Shown: positions 48,999-60,370, counted from the stretch's first letter. The stretch: DNA of 64,000 nucleotides from Galerina marginata (GCA_023014335.1 JAECYW010000002.1:1054001-1118000); one strand, 5' to 3'. Translations and numbers: made by a program. The notes: generated from the sequence alone by a model not told the origin.

Positions 48999-51333
48999 AT
49001 GGCAGATAGGAAAGCTGGTGATTTCTTCTTCAATCCACTCAGATATCTGTATTAACTGACTGACAAGCATCGTATTTTGTTTAGCGGATGGATATCAACC
49101 ATTCCAGTATGACGACCCCTCGGCCAATTTATGGTCCACGTTTCTCTCGAAGTCGGAGAAATATGATAAAGCTATGGCGCAGAATTGGAAAGGCGATATG
49201 GATGCAATTCTTATCTTTGTGAGTAGCAACCGTTGAACTTGAACTTTCATAGACATCTTAATACAGTACAACATGTAGGCTGGTCTGTTTTCGGCGAGCG
49301 TAACGTCTTTCATCATAGAAAGCTACAAGACACTCAACCCTGATCCCAACAACGCCACTGTGACCTTACTGGCCCAGATATCTCAACAACTCGCGTTAAT
49401 GACCAATGGAACATCCTCCTCAGCTGATGCACTTTCCTTTCCTGCCTTCACGCAACCAAGTTTCACCCCGTCACTATCGTCCTTGCTCTGCAACGCGCTA
49501 TGGTTTCTCAGCCTTGGTTTTAGCTTGACATGTGCCTTATCCGCGACGTTAGTGGAACAATGGACGCGTCAATACATACAGGCCACCAATAGCAAACCTG
49601 CCCCACAAGATCGCGCTCGGTTGAGCGCATACCTCTACCAAGGCATAAAGACATACAAAATGGCCACTATCGTCGAAACTATCCCAATGCTCCTCCATAT
49701 ATCCCTCTTTCTCTTCTTTGCTGGATTGGTTGCATTCCTCATTCCTATCAATTCGACACTCGAGTACCTTATCCTGGTGATGCTGGCCGTCTGCTGCATT
49801 TTATACTTCCTGGTCTCTGTTCTTCCCATCTTCCACCTTTCATGTCCATACTGGACGCCCCTCTCGAGCGCATTTTGGTCCCTCCTACGCAGACTACACC
49901 TGCTTCACCGACGGGACCCTGACGGGAATAAAGTTCCAATTCTTTCTCGCATGTCAAATGCGAGAGAGCTAGATGCCATGGAAATCACCCCCGAACGTGA
50001 TCAACGGGACCTAAAAGCAATGTGCTGGACACTAAATGCTTTGCGCGAAGACAACGAATTCGAGCCATTCGTAGAAGTCATTCCCTCTGTCGTTTCAGGA
50101 TTCGACTACAGTGCCAAATGGCTTATGGACGCACTCATGATTCATGACGACATCTCTATCAAACTTGGGTACCGTGTCCCTAGACTGCTAGCGAGCTGTA
50201 CCAATGGACTCCTGGACCCGGCCATAGCACATAAACGAGCAGTGACCTGCCTCAAATCCATCTGGTCTTTAACCATGCTTTCTATGCCCAAGCCTTCGAG
50301 CCCACAATACAGCATGTTCCGCCAGAATCTCAGGTTCAGGGAGGACACCTTTGACCTGCTATACAACGTGAACCTGGCCATTCCCACTGTCAAAGAATAC
50401 ATTCTATCTGCCTCTATAGTTGTTGCAAGGAGTCTAATGGACATGCAGATGGAACGTGCAATTGCGCTTGAAGAGGAGCTTTTGGAAGTGCTAGAAACTG
50501 GGCATCCAGGGCCTTCCAGCTCAGAGGATGAGTACTACCAGCTGCCATATGCAGACAAGGCCAAACTCCTTGAGGCGTCCGAACCGAGGATGAAGCAGTT
50601 TATTGATCTTGTTTCGCAGGAAGGAAAACTGACCACTCCGGCACCACACGTAATGATTGAAGCTGCAGCTCTTCACCAAATGCGACTGGTAACACTTGCG
50701 ACGAGTTCAATCTTTGGTATAGAAAAAGAGCTCGTTCGCGAGGTTCTAATCTCGGTCAAAACTTTCCAAACAGTGCTCAACCAAGCTGGGTTTAATTTAA
50801 TTTTGGAATACGTCGCCAATATGTTGGAATCAGAATCACTTCCCCATGAAGCTTTCAACACGCTCCGACGCACATTTTTCAGGATTGACTTCCACCTGAA
50901 AATATCCAAGAAATCTCAAGAACGACTGGTGAATTATCTGGAAGAAGCAGTCGAACACACGGCCTCCTGGTCGACCAGGCTCCCACAGAGCGTTATCAAC
51001 ATTCTCCTCAGTCTCACGCGAGTCTTGACAGAAACCAACCTGATTTTGAAAGCCATGGGTGTCATCGAAAGATATGCAAAGCCGATGCTCAACGACGCCG
51101 CACGGGCTGCGCTTGCCCACCTTGGACGTGCATTGCCTCAGGATGTTCGCCTCTATCCGCCTGCCGACCTATTCAGTTCACACGTCTATGCCGATTCCAA
51201 ACCAAACCAGAGCCCGAACAGATCGAGAGCCAACACAGTATCAACGTTAACTTCCTCGTCTCGGCGCGCACAAGCTCCTATCCATAACACCTCAGTCGCA
51301 TCACCCGTGGCCGGTAGCTCAGAGGTGAAGTGA
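48999..51333 (+). CDS. DUF6535 domain membrane protein
   Basis: Member of a family widespread and often multi-copy in Agaricomycetes, function unknown. Two short introns follow the start: codons for MADRKA join to DGYQPFQYDD, and ILIF joins to AGLFSASVTSFIIES. The N-terminal DUF6535 domain (residues about 15-220) has the typical W-x(n)-Y pattern NLWSTFLSKSEKYDKAMAQN, the AGLFSA membrane segment, NALWFLSLGFSLTCALSATL, and the pair LLHISLFLFFAGLVAFLIP and LILVMLAVCCILYFLVSVLP. About four membrane segments are predicted. The remaining 450 residues are soluble, helical and unlike anything I recognise, ending in a Ser-rich tail. The long 3' exon is a single open frame, so the copy looks intact. 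Confidence 0.88.
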
Positions 51334-51687
51334 GGACAGATGTCGCATCTGTCACTACCTGTGCCAGACGCGGTAACCGTGCCCAAACTGGCCCAATGAT
51401 CCCTTCTGATGTCGAAAGTCGACGTGCAGGATCTTCCTCGGCAGGTGAGCTGACAAGTCACAGAAGAATACTGTTCTTTCCATACTGTCGCGTCAAGACA
51501 TCCAGCCTCGACAGTTAAGAGGGACAGCTAAAGGGGACGCCGGGCTACAGTTTTATACCTCGTGTTTTGAAGGACTGGGAACCCAAGGGCTGTAGATTAG
51601 GACTATGATGTGTAACATTCTACTCTATGAATAAGTGCTGTGAAAGTTATATTCTATGTAGTCCATGATGTCCAATCCGGAAGAATA
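51334..51687. other. Convergent 3' region (DUF6535 / COQ1-like)
   Basis: 354 bp between two convergent stops. It holds the 3' untranslated regions; the sequence just after the DUF6535 stop remains fairly GC-rich to about 51520. No gene seen. Confidence 0.4.
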
Positions 51688-53134
51688 TTACCATGTGCGT
51701 TTGGCAACAATCTCGGTAAGTGTTTCGAGTGCAAATTTGGTGTCACTATCAGGAAGCAGGTGAAGAACTTCCCGAGCCTTGTCGGCGTACGATCCTGCAA
51801 GAAGACGAGTCTGTTCAACGCCTGACGTCCCTTGAATGTACTCAATAGCCTATCGAACCGTTTATTAGAAGGCGCTGAAGGATAGGTGTTGTTCCTTACC
51901 AGCTCTGTGTCTCCAGGCGACATGAAATTCCGTTGAATCAAAGGTAGCAACCTGGGAGATTCTTCACATGCGAAGAGAGCCGGACCGCTTGCCAGCCCTG
52001 GTTGGATATGTTTTAGGTCGGCGGCATCCTCAAGCAGCTAACACGGCAAATTAATGACCATCTTTGGTAGTCCTTGTGACAAGACCACTCACTTGGTACG
52101 CAATACCCAAATTCCGCCCGTATGCATAAGCCACCTCCTTCCAAATGTCATCTGCCTGAGAACCCCCTAGAATAACAGCGGAGCGGGCTCCCTTGGCCAT
52201 CAGGCTTGCGGTCTTGAGATACGTTTTTCGGAGGTAGAGTTCCCACGCAGCTGTAATAGTTGTAGGTCCTTGTATAAGGCCGAGCTCTGGTGTCTTGACT
52301 TCACCCATTGATAGAAACTCTCCTTCCACCAGGTTAGATATTACGCTCGCGATGAGTTCCACGACTTCGCTCTCTCCTAGCCGCGATAGAGCCGTACTGG
52401 CGCGTCCCAGCAAGAAGTCTCCTCCAAGTATCGAGAGCTTGTTCCCAAAACCATCCTTCTCTCCACCTGGGTCGTTGGTGATGGTTTCATGAAGTAATGA
52501 CGCGACGTGAATCATCTCCGCGATTTGCGCGAGGCGTATTTGGGTCGGCAGTAGCAGTGGAGGTGTAATAAGAGAAGGAGGAATGCCATGCAGTAAGCGG
52601 CGACCGGGGCGGAGGTGAGGGCTGGGATGCCGTTTGTTGGAGAAGAAAAACAGATTCAAAAGATTTTGTATGGTCAGGCATACTTGGATTCCACTCGGGA
52701 AGTACATTCGGAAGCTGAAGCGGACGGTCGAAAACCTCTGACTGACCCGAACTTGATTCGTACGCAGCGTCCCAATGCTTTCGATCCCAATGTCGGCCAA
52801 GACCATTCGTTGCGCGCGAAAATAGCAATACGAGCAGAGACCGCAGTTGTTTTGACGGGTGTAAGAAATAATACTCTGCCATTTCCGCTAGGCCCGGGTG
52901 CGCAGACCCGAGGAGGTTGAGCATGTTTTTTCGTATGTGGGTGAGCTCTGAAGCGACGAGAATGTATGGGTCAGGTCGTTGTCGCGTTTTCGGAAGTTCA
53001 TGTTGGATTGGAATAGGTTCTGGTCTTGATCTCGTTGCATGTTCGAGTTGTTGTGCTAGAACACTGAGTTTCCGTCCTTGACATCGCGTGACTGGTAGTG
53101 ACTTGGAAAGTGAATGTAGCGTTGATGGTCGCAT
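51688..53134 (-). CDS. COQ1-like polyprenyl diphosphate synthase homologue with degenerate active site
   Basis: Related to the mitochondrial trans-prenyl synthase that makes the ubiquinone side chain. The start at 53134 opens a basic presequence (MRPSTLHSLSKSLPVTRCQG); an upstream in-frame ATG at 53263 is an alternative. Conserved blocks: DPYILVASELTHIRKNMLNL, HPSKQLRSLLVLLFSRATNG, TQIRLAQIAEMIHVASLLH, FGNKLSILGGDFLLGRAS, VVELIASVISNLVEGEF, YLRKTYLKTASLMAKGARSA and a final IVAKRTW. The first Asp-rich motif (DDxxD) and its RRG are replaced by ETITNDPGGEKDG. The second is shortened to LEDAADLKHIQ. Catalysis therefore seems unlikely; a role like the non-catalytic partner Dlp1/PDSS2 is inferred. 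Reading SVF to FSNKRHPSP needs one base skipped in AAAAA at 52646-52650. Confidence 0.85.
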
Positions 53135-53544
53135 GGCCAGAATAAATAAATGACCTGCAAGACACGGAGAAAATGAGAAGGGGTCGAGGAGGGCCCAAGG
53201 GGCGGCGAAAGCCTGAGAGTAGAGATGAAAAGGATTTTCCCGCGCAGTAATTCGCTCATTCATGATGCGCTCTCGGTAAATAAATCCATTCGTTGTTGAT
53301 TTCCGATGTCCTAATGTACATGTGCTGCGGCTACAATGATATACCTATTTACTCTAGAGTATGAAGACTGACCAAGGGAAATAAAAGAAAGATAAGTTCA
53401 AAGTTATTATAATAATAAGATAGCCAGAGAACGGGACGAATGAAAGTGCCGTCCGAGGCATCCGAGAAATGCAGAATGAGGGCATACAGACGTTGTGGTT
53501 GTTGACGTCGTGCGAAGGGAGGAGCAATGGGCGTGCGAGCTGAC
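53135..53544. other. Intergenic, COQ1-like upstream / Roadblock gene 3' end
   Basis: About 410 bp between two tandem minus-strand genes. The half nearest 53135 may be 5' coding or leader if the ATG at 53263 is used. An AT-rich stretch with ATT/ATA repeats lies near 53400-53425. No other gene. Confidence 0.35.
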
Positions 53545-54144
53545 TCATGGACGGGGAGGAGCAGGAGATGTTGCCGCAGTCGTCGATGGTGAGGGTTTGG
53601 GGATGGTCATGAGTTCACGGAATTTGCTCAGAGGTTTGGCTAGGTGTGTGGCGAGGGCCTTTCCCTATAATTATAAATTTGAAAAATGGTTGTCGACACA
53701 TCTGTCACCAATAAAAATAACGGACGTCGAACCTTGCTTTGGAGTTCGTCCCACTCAACTGCGTCCGTTGCATTCAAAGCAAGAAGCATGAGGGGTTGGT
53801 GCTCTTCTGAGAAAACTTGTTCAGGTCCGTCCTCGAGCTCGTCCACTGGAAGCACAATGATTCGTCCGAGCTATCCCACAAGAGCTCGTCAGGCGTGCAA
53901 GGGCAGTCTGAATCCCATACGGAACCCTCACCTCGCTGTCGACCATCCCACACCCCTGCTCCCGTGTCTCCTGCCACACTTCGCCACACAAGCCCACAAT
54001 TATTCGAACCTCGTCCTTTGGTCGTGCAGGCTCGCTTGCGGACGAAACTAGTTCTCCGGACGGTGTGAGAAGAACGGCAGTGTGTAGATTGGGTGACGAA
54101 AGAACTTGTGAGAGAAGAGTGTGAAGCGTCGATAACATCAACAT
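53545..54144 (-). CDS. Roadblock/LC7 protein, LAMTOR2-like
   Basis: Small Roadblock-fold protein resembling LAMTOR2/p14, a Ragulator subunit that anchors Rag GTPases and TORC1 signalling at the lysosome/vacuole. Three exons: from the start at 54144 (MLMLSTLHTLLSQVLSSPN; a second Met at 54138) to GMVDSE, then GRIIVLPVDELEDGPEQ through LMLLALNATDAVEWDELQSK, then GKALATHLAKPLSKFREL and a Pro/Ser-rich tail. The order helix, LLTPSGELVS, IIVGLCGEVWQE, then a strand pair and helix fits the fold. The family also includes dynein light chains, but length and sequence favour LAMTOR2. About 150 bp upstream lies a 16-bp palindrome centred on CACGTG. Confidence 0.75.
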
Positions 54145-54640
54145 TCTCAGTGCAATCGACTAGTCTCCCGTAGGAGACCTGGCAATTTGCCGATGGAATT
54201 TCCGGGGAGTGAGAAATACAAGAACGGTGTCAAATGAAGAGCTTAGAGGATACCTTCACTTTCAAGAGGACAGTTATGAATAGGAAAGTTTTTCATATCA
54301 CGTGATATGACGAGTGATCGTGATCGAGTACGCGTTTAAATCACGCTTTTAAAATTGGCGCGCTTGCTCCCCAGGAGTCGGGACTCTGATTATTTAGTAC
54401 ATGTCTTCGGCAAGCGGACTATCTTATTATTTGCACTATTCGACGCATAAGCCTTGGCATCTTAGCAGATCTTAAATCACCACGGCATCACAGAACGCTC
54501 CCTCTTCTGAGCAGGAAATGCTCAGTGCTGCTTATACTTAGTATTTTTCACATTCTGGTCTCCTTTTAAGTTGTAGCCTGTCAGCTGCACCTAGTCTTTT
54601 TGTCGTTTTCTCCCGATTGGCATGTAAATTTATCTATATA
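54145..54640. other. Intergenic with promoter of the LAMTOR2-like gene
   Basis: 496 bp between tandem minus-strand genes. Apart from the palindrome described separately it is AT-rich and non-coding; the distal half probably contains the 3' untranslated region of the serine-rich gene. Confidence 0.4.
54294..54309. promoter_or_regulatory. 16-bp perfect palindrome containing a CACGTG E-box
   Basis: The site CATATCACGTGATATG is a perfect inverted repeat centred on TCACGTGA, the binding core of Cbf1-type and, in animals, TFEB/CLEAR-type bHLH factors. It sits about 150 bp upstream of the LAMTOR2-like start, a plausible promoter position. Binding is inferred; a palindrome of this length is expected about once by chance in a window this size. 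Confidence 0.4.
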
Positions 54641-55640
54641 TTACGTGGGACTAGGTAAAAATTCATGGGTTTGCGCACTATTTACAGCATACCCGCACGG
54701 GCACATAACCACCGGGACACCATTGCGCAATGTCAAAGCTGAGCTATAAACGTAGTTTGTCGGATAGAAATAACCTTTGTTGCAGTAATGGCTAGATGGG
54801 TACGCTGTGCCTGCGAAAGATGATATGGAGGAATGGGCGCCGGAGTCAAGATCAACTGCGGCAGCATTTCTGGGATTCGGCTTCCTCGTATGAGATGCGA
54901 TGGCGAAGTCGTCGCATGCAGAAGCAAGATTTGAAAGGGAGACGATGGGTATTCGACGAAATGGAAGCGGTTGATGAAGTTTCAAGGGAGGTTGACTGGT
55001 TGTAGGGGGATATAATGATGATGATGATGCTAATGGTTCTGAAAGTGTTGATGGCAGGATATTTGCGGAAAACAGAGATGATGAAAATTGGGATGATGAC
55101 GATAGACCAAAATCATTGACATTGTTATCGTGCGTTGTTTGGAAAAAGGGTGAGGAATCTGGAATGACTTGTTGCATTGAATCGAAGTCGTTCTGGGAGG
55201 CGAAAAGCATGGAATGGTGTTCGACAACTTTGGACTGGTGATTCTTCCAATTGTAACTGGTGTCAATCGGGGCTACAGTGGGGCGCGTCGCTTGGCGAGG
55301 ACCTAAAGGATGATGACTCCTGCCATGGAGAGGGTGGATTGTTCGAGATACAGGGCGAGTCCGGCAGCTGCCATCGTGTTTGCCACTCTGGAGGAGGTGT
55401 AGAAATCATATTCGATGAAGTAGTTGAATGGGGAGAGGGCCAGTCTTGATCGTAATATAATTCGGGGAGGTCCTTGGGAAAACCTCGTTGGGAAGACGAA
55501 GCAACCTGGTTCTGTATGAGTCTGCAAGATCTTGACTCGCCAAGCGTATAGCCATTATAAGAGTATGGAGCACCAGTGGAATGGCTATACGATGCAATGG
55601 CAGGATAGTCAAGAAATGCAGGTTCGTTATTGGTAGTCAT
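54641..55640 (-). CDS. Serine-rich protein, unrecognised, with Cys-Pro-Cys C-terminus
   Basis: Single-exon gene of about 330 aa. The start reads MTTNNEPAFLDYPAIASYSH. A Tyr/Ser/Pro-rich body follows, then a Ser-rich middle (SSSSQFSSSLFSANILPS) and a more ordered end: GYFYPTNYVYSS, LTLRNGVPVVMCPCGYAVNS. The two halves are in different frames. Skipping one base in GGGG at 55269-55272 joins HCSP to IDTSYNWKNHQSK and removes the stop. Low-complexity composition resembles transcriptional regulators, but no DNA-binding domain is visible and no family is recognised. Tandem, downstream of a non-coding stretch. Confidence 0.6.
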
Positions 55641-56328
55641 GTCTCCAGAGAAATGAGAAGAGCGCTAGCGGGCTTGGGAGGACCGATTTATGTGGGGCGA
55701 AGGGAGAAGCGGAGAAGGGATGATTGTAGGCTGCCTTTTATATTTCACCTGGATCACGTACTTACTATTGGAGCCAGAGTACTTCTGAGCTCCTTGTGCC
55801 CAGCCACCAGGGGCATGTGTTATGTATTGGAGGTTAATTTTAAGGCGAATAGACAAAGGAGATCAGGTACGCCACGCCGTTGATGGCCATACTTGGTTCG
55901 CCAATTGGCTGCGGGGATGACGACCGGGGCGCTAAGCTTTTGCCGAAAAGCGAAGCATATCTTTCTTTCAGATCTTATTCAAGACAATCGCAGAGCCGGA
56001 AATGTCTGTCAGCGAACCTGGAAATAGGCAGAAATAGGCCAATCTATATCAGGGAGATCAGTTCAGAATGCACGCGAAGCATGACGCCACTCACCTGAAG
56101 CGCTGCGCTCGAGGCTCATTCCGAGTCAGTAGTAGCTTGATTCGTTTCCGTTTGGCAGGGTCTATCTCAAAGGGTTAATGTTGCTTGCCTTCTTATGCAC
56201 CTCGATGCATTTGGATTTTTGCGAGTGCCTTTAATTGAAAATGCCATGCCCGCACTGTTGCCCAGCTCTGCAGCTGTCCTTCACCCGATCCGTCTAAACG
56301 TATGCATCCAACTCCTGTAATCACGAGT
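55641..56328. other. Intergenic, no gene recognised
   Basis: 688 bp upstream of the serine-rich gene. Short open frames on both strands only. It presumably contains that gene's promoter. No repeats or RNA gene noticed. Confidence 0.4.
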
Positions 56329-57076
56329 TCAGTTGCCGCCGAACACGCCGCCTAATTTTAAGACATCTTTGGACCCACTGTGCACGCCAGCTCCCACGTC
56401 GGTCATATGTATGCTGCGATATGCATAAGTGCCTGTTCCAAAACTGTGGTCGTTCTGGATTCCACAATACACCTTGTATCGAATGAAATCCGTCGCTTTC
56501 AAACTTGGATGGCGAATTCCTATTACGCTCGCCAAGCTGCTTTCGAATTTTCGTTTCTGCCGGCTAGAATTCGTCCCGAGGCCAAGGGGGAAGGAGGACC
56601 CAGGTGAAAATTTCACATCTTCACAGCTAGCTCCATCATAAGCACACCCATCGATATCGACTCTTTGGCCCAAGGTGGCGAACTCTGGTATCACATATAG
56701 CCAGTTGAGGACTCACCCAGAAATCAATCTTCTGATCCAACTTTGATCGACACACCATCGTGAGTGGAAGAAGGCTGTAAAGGGGTTCGACTTGTTGCCC
56801 GAGCGCCTCAGTTGTCCAGAAGTCGCGGTCATGGTTATGTATTGGCGTTTGGATTGATGTCTCCCTTTTTCGGTAATCGGTAGATGTCCCTCTGACATTG
56901 GCAACCAGAGAAACGCCTGTCTGTTTAGGCTTATCGACCAAGTGGTACGGCATAGCTGGGTTCAGCATACGGCCGTTTGAAGCCTTCTTCGGTCTTGAAT
57001 CAAGCTCTTTTGGTTTTTGGGCGGACGAGTGACGGTTCTGTGAACCGCCACTCATGAGCCGAAATAACCATTTCAA
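56329..57076 (-). CDS. Possible gene, two open segments, unrecognised
   Basis: Two overlapping minus-strand open frames may be exons of one gene. The first starts at 57076 (MKWLFRLMSGGSQNRHSS) and includes DRDFWTTEALGQQVEPLYSL and KLDQKIDFW before a GTGAGT donor. The second contains TLGQRVDIDGCAYDGASCED and SLASVIGIRHPSLKATDFIR, and ends GGVFGGN. A consistent splice that keeps both frames was not established, and no domain is recognised. It could be a real orphan gene, a fragment, or chance. Confidence 0.25.
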
Positions 57077-57610
57077 GAACTACTTACACAGGATATTTTT
57101 ATTTATGAACTTCAAATTAGGAATAGGTGATAGTTCCCAGTGCATCATGCTGTCTCGGAATGCTTGAAGGGAATCCTTTGGTGAATCCCAACATGAAAGA
57201 TGCCCTCAATTCTGCGAAACTAGTATTTTTGCAGAACCAAGCTGGCACTGGCAATCAAGGTCCAGGTGGTGTTATCATTCATGTATCTGGGTCTGTTGAA
57301 GATAAGATAAGCAAAACTAACCGAGGTCAGGTAGGCTGCCGATGGGATACCGGTGGTGGCCGTGGATATGGTATAATCGCTTGAGAACAGAATGTCCAAC
57401 CTTGAAATATCTGTGTCAAATTTACAGAAGAAAAGCCAACAAGTATTGATCTCCCGCGTGTAGCGTAAAACTTCTTGGAGGCTTGAGGATTTATCAAAAC
57501 CAATTGAACTACAATTGACCTCATTCTACATCAATACATGATACATCAGATGTTACACAAGGCACATACACGACTGGCCAGCCTTCGTCCAATATACAGG
57601 AAGCATGAAG
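57077..57610. other. Intergenic, no gene recognised
   Basis: 534 bp between the doubtful gene and the stop of the DCAF11-like gene. A plus-strand frame at 57127-57384 with Gly-rich composition shows no family resemblance. Probably 3' untranslated region and promoter. Confidence 0.35.
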
Positions 57611-60177
57611 TTAGAATTCATCTTCAGTGTCGTCATCAACTTCATAATACGACCCGGGAACATGCTGTCTGGCCGATGCTCGCAGACGCGTTGACCTCCT
57701 CGGAGCACCGCTATCCTCTTCCTCTTGCCGTTGCTTTTCGACCCAGTCTTCCAAAGCGCCAGGAAGCTTTGACAGCCCCTTATATTCGTGTCTAGCAATG
57801 ACCGTTCCGCCGCGGGCATTCTCCCATCCGGCGCTCATAATTACAGGTTCCTGGTAGTTTTCATCAGAATCGAGGTAAACCACTCCATATTTAACACGCA
57901 GTCCAGAAGTACCTGAGAATGCCAACTAACATCCCTCACGCAGCTGTTTGCATCCACGCCGCCCGTAGCCTCAGGCTCCCGTCCAGATGGTGAAAATGTG
58001 GCGGGCAGTGTCTTGGAACGATCCAAAACCTGAACGATCCTTCCATCAAGGGACCATATCTAGAATGGGCAAGGCATGAATTGTTTGTAAACCTAAAGGC
58101 CGAACGAAATTCCATTTACGTGTATCCTTCCGTCAGCTGAACCAGAGTATATGTATTGCGATCCGGTCGACTCTGCTGGGCTGAAGTGGCACCTGATAAG
58201 AGTGCGAAGCACGCTATGCCCTCGATAGGTCATTACACTGCAATCCTTTGGATGGGCGGGGTAATTCGGTTCGGGATAATAAGGATACCTGAAGGAAGGA
58301 TGAATAAAAGTACTCAGGATCCGGCCATTATGAAAGTTACGCGCCTATAATCGAATTCATCAATCCCATAATGCCTCCCATCACGCTCAATATCGTCGAA
58401 TTCAGCACTGGAGCGCATTTTCCTTAGATCCCATAACCGAACTGCTTGGTCTTTGCCATTAGAAATAATGTATCGCCCATCACCTTTGGCAGAAACATAT
58501 GTGATTCCTTCCGTGTGTCCAACAAGGACACCTGAAGGCTTGCGTGAAGCACCCAACGATCGACGATCCCTGTTGAATAATTAGCGAGCACAAAATTCGA
58601 TTTTAAAATATTTATCCCTACCAAACTTTAATGAATGTATCATCAGACGCGCTGACGAGAACATTCCCGGAAGCCGTGTCTGCCCAACAGCAACTGTTTA
58701 CATCATCGCCGTGCGCAGAAATCTTTACCGTTCTTTTGTTGGCCAAGAGATCATAGACTATGATGCAACAGTCCAGCCAGACGTTCAATAAGATGTAGAT
58801 GAAATAACTCACCGAAGATTTTGCCACTTCCACAGGCGACGACTTCGTTCCCATCCGCTGAAAATCTGCAACTCCATATTCCAAAACTTTCACCATAGCC
58901 GTAGTAATGTGACCGTCTACTGGTAGGGTCGGCAAATTGGATCGGAATCTGGGCCATACTCCCGTCAGGCGCCGTGCTGGTCATATATACTGTTGGTGTC
59001 TGAGGAATGATGAATATGCCGTGGGCTCGTGGGTGATAATGTGACTCACGATTGAGGAGTAGATCATCCTAGGAATGTAAATATTTAGTAGGACAACGGA
59101 ATAGTTGGCATTGGTACCTTTCGTTGTCCGGAGACAGGTTGGCGTCAGTGATTGTCCATCGACCTGGGTGTCCTTGTACCACTTTTCTTAGAGGCATCCG
59201 TGTCATGAGGCTAGTATCGCTTCGGCTCCGCCGTGATGTACCAGGTAAAGATTCAGGCGTTAAAGGAGCTCTCATGTCAAATATGTGAAGTTTGAAATCT
59301 AGGAAACCGGGTTAAATTGCAAAATCTTCAAGAAGTGCTCGCTGACCTTGCGAGCAGGTATAATAAAACGAGGAGTCTGGATGCAAGGTTAAAAAGGATC
59401 GTCATCAAGAAATAATCTGGATATACCAGCGGAGAACTGAGCTGTATACATATTAGCATCGTAAGTCGCGACTGTCGTTCCATTGGAGTTCGGCACCAGT
59501 GTCTGCGAAGTTATAAATAGAATGAGGAGATGAGTAACACTCAGCTAGGAAAATAACAGGACTAAGCGAACATTCAGGATATCCTCTCTGTTGGTGTGAG
59601 GGATAGGACGATTTCCTGGGTTTAATAAAGTTCTTGCGATATTGGGTCTACTTCTCCGGCTGCGACTCTTCACTCCAACCCTGCCGAAATCACCACTCGC
59701 AAGTAATTCAAGTCCTTCTTTTTGAGGTTCCGTGACCGGAGGAAAGAATGGACGACCTCGGGTTCGTCGGGGACGATTGTGTACCTCCTCCTCCTCCTCC
59801 TCGTCTATCAGGTAGTCATCGTCGTTTTCGTCATCATCATCATGAGGATGATGTGCGTGTTCCGTTCTTGCATTGGCTGGCCGTACCCCGAGCAAACGTG
59901 CCATATCTCGAAGAGTTAACTCAGAAACCCTCATTTGAGCATTGCCTGCTGTACCAGTAGTTATTTGGGGACCACCTGCAGGCTGCAGTGAAAACAAGGC
60001 TGAAAGATAAGGGTTTGGAAGTTTGGATCAGGTTCGGCTTTCAGGGAGATTACCAACAAATTGGCGCTCACCAGCCAATATATCTTGGAGTCTTGTGCCG
60101 TCCCCGGATGGAGTTATCCTAATATTTCCTGGCTGGCCACTTCCTCTAGGATTGTTGGGCGCATTCTCGTCTGCCAT
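57611..60177 (-). CDS. DCAF11/WDR23-like WD40 protein
   Basis: WD40 substrate receptor of the CUL4-DDB1 ubiquitin ligase class. The start gives MADENAPNNPRGSGQPG. Next come LTLRDMARLLGVRPANA, a run of Asp/Glu (about residues 75-105, from CTC-type repeats), and a basic RPRRTRGRPFFPP. WD repeats then include TYDANMYTAQFS, YYTCSQDFKLHIFDMRAP, GIWSCRFSADGNEVVACGSG, VYDLLANKRTVKISAHGDDV, VLVSASDDTFIKVWD, YIISNGKDQAVRLWDLRKM and YIYSGSADGRIHIWSLDG, ending VSWHSQEPVIMSAGWE and an acidic tail. Two DxR-type WDxR motifs typical of DDB1 binders are present (FDMRAP, WDLRKM). Many short introns. Divergent from the TBL1-like gene. Together with CSN2 it belongs to cullin-ligase biology. Confidence 0.88.
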
Positions 60178-60370
60178 GTTGAGCAGCAAGATGGGAAGAG
60201 CAGAGTGAATTCGGGCCGCGGCTAATCTCTAAGATGCTTGCAAACCAAGTGTGTTGCCAAGCCTGGACAAATAACTCGACCGTGTGACATTATTCGTAAC
60301 GCGTAACGTGTCTGTTTTGTACTTCAAACTTGTACAGAAATACCACTGGCCGCGAGCTCTTTCGTTCACT
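60178..60370. promoter_or_regulatory. Short divergent promoter region, DCAF11-like / TBL1-like
   Basis: Only 193 bp separate two divergent starts, so promoter elements are probably shared. It contains ACGCGTAACG-like sequence near 60297-60308. No experimental site can be named. Confidence 0.35.
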
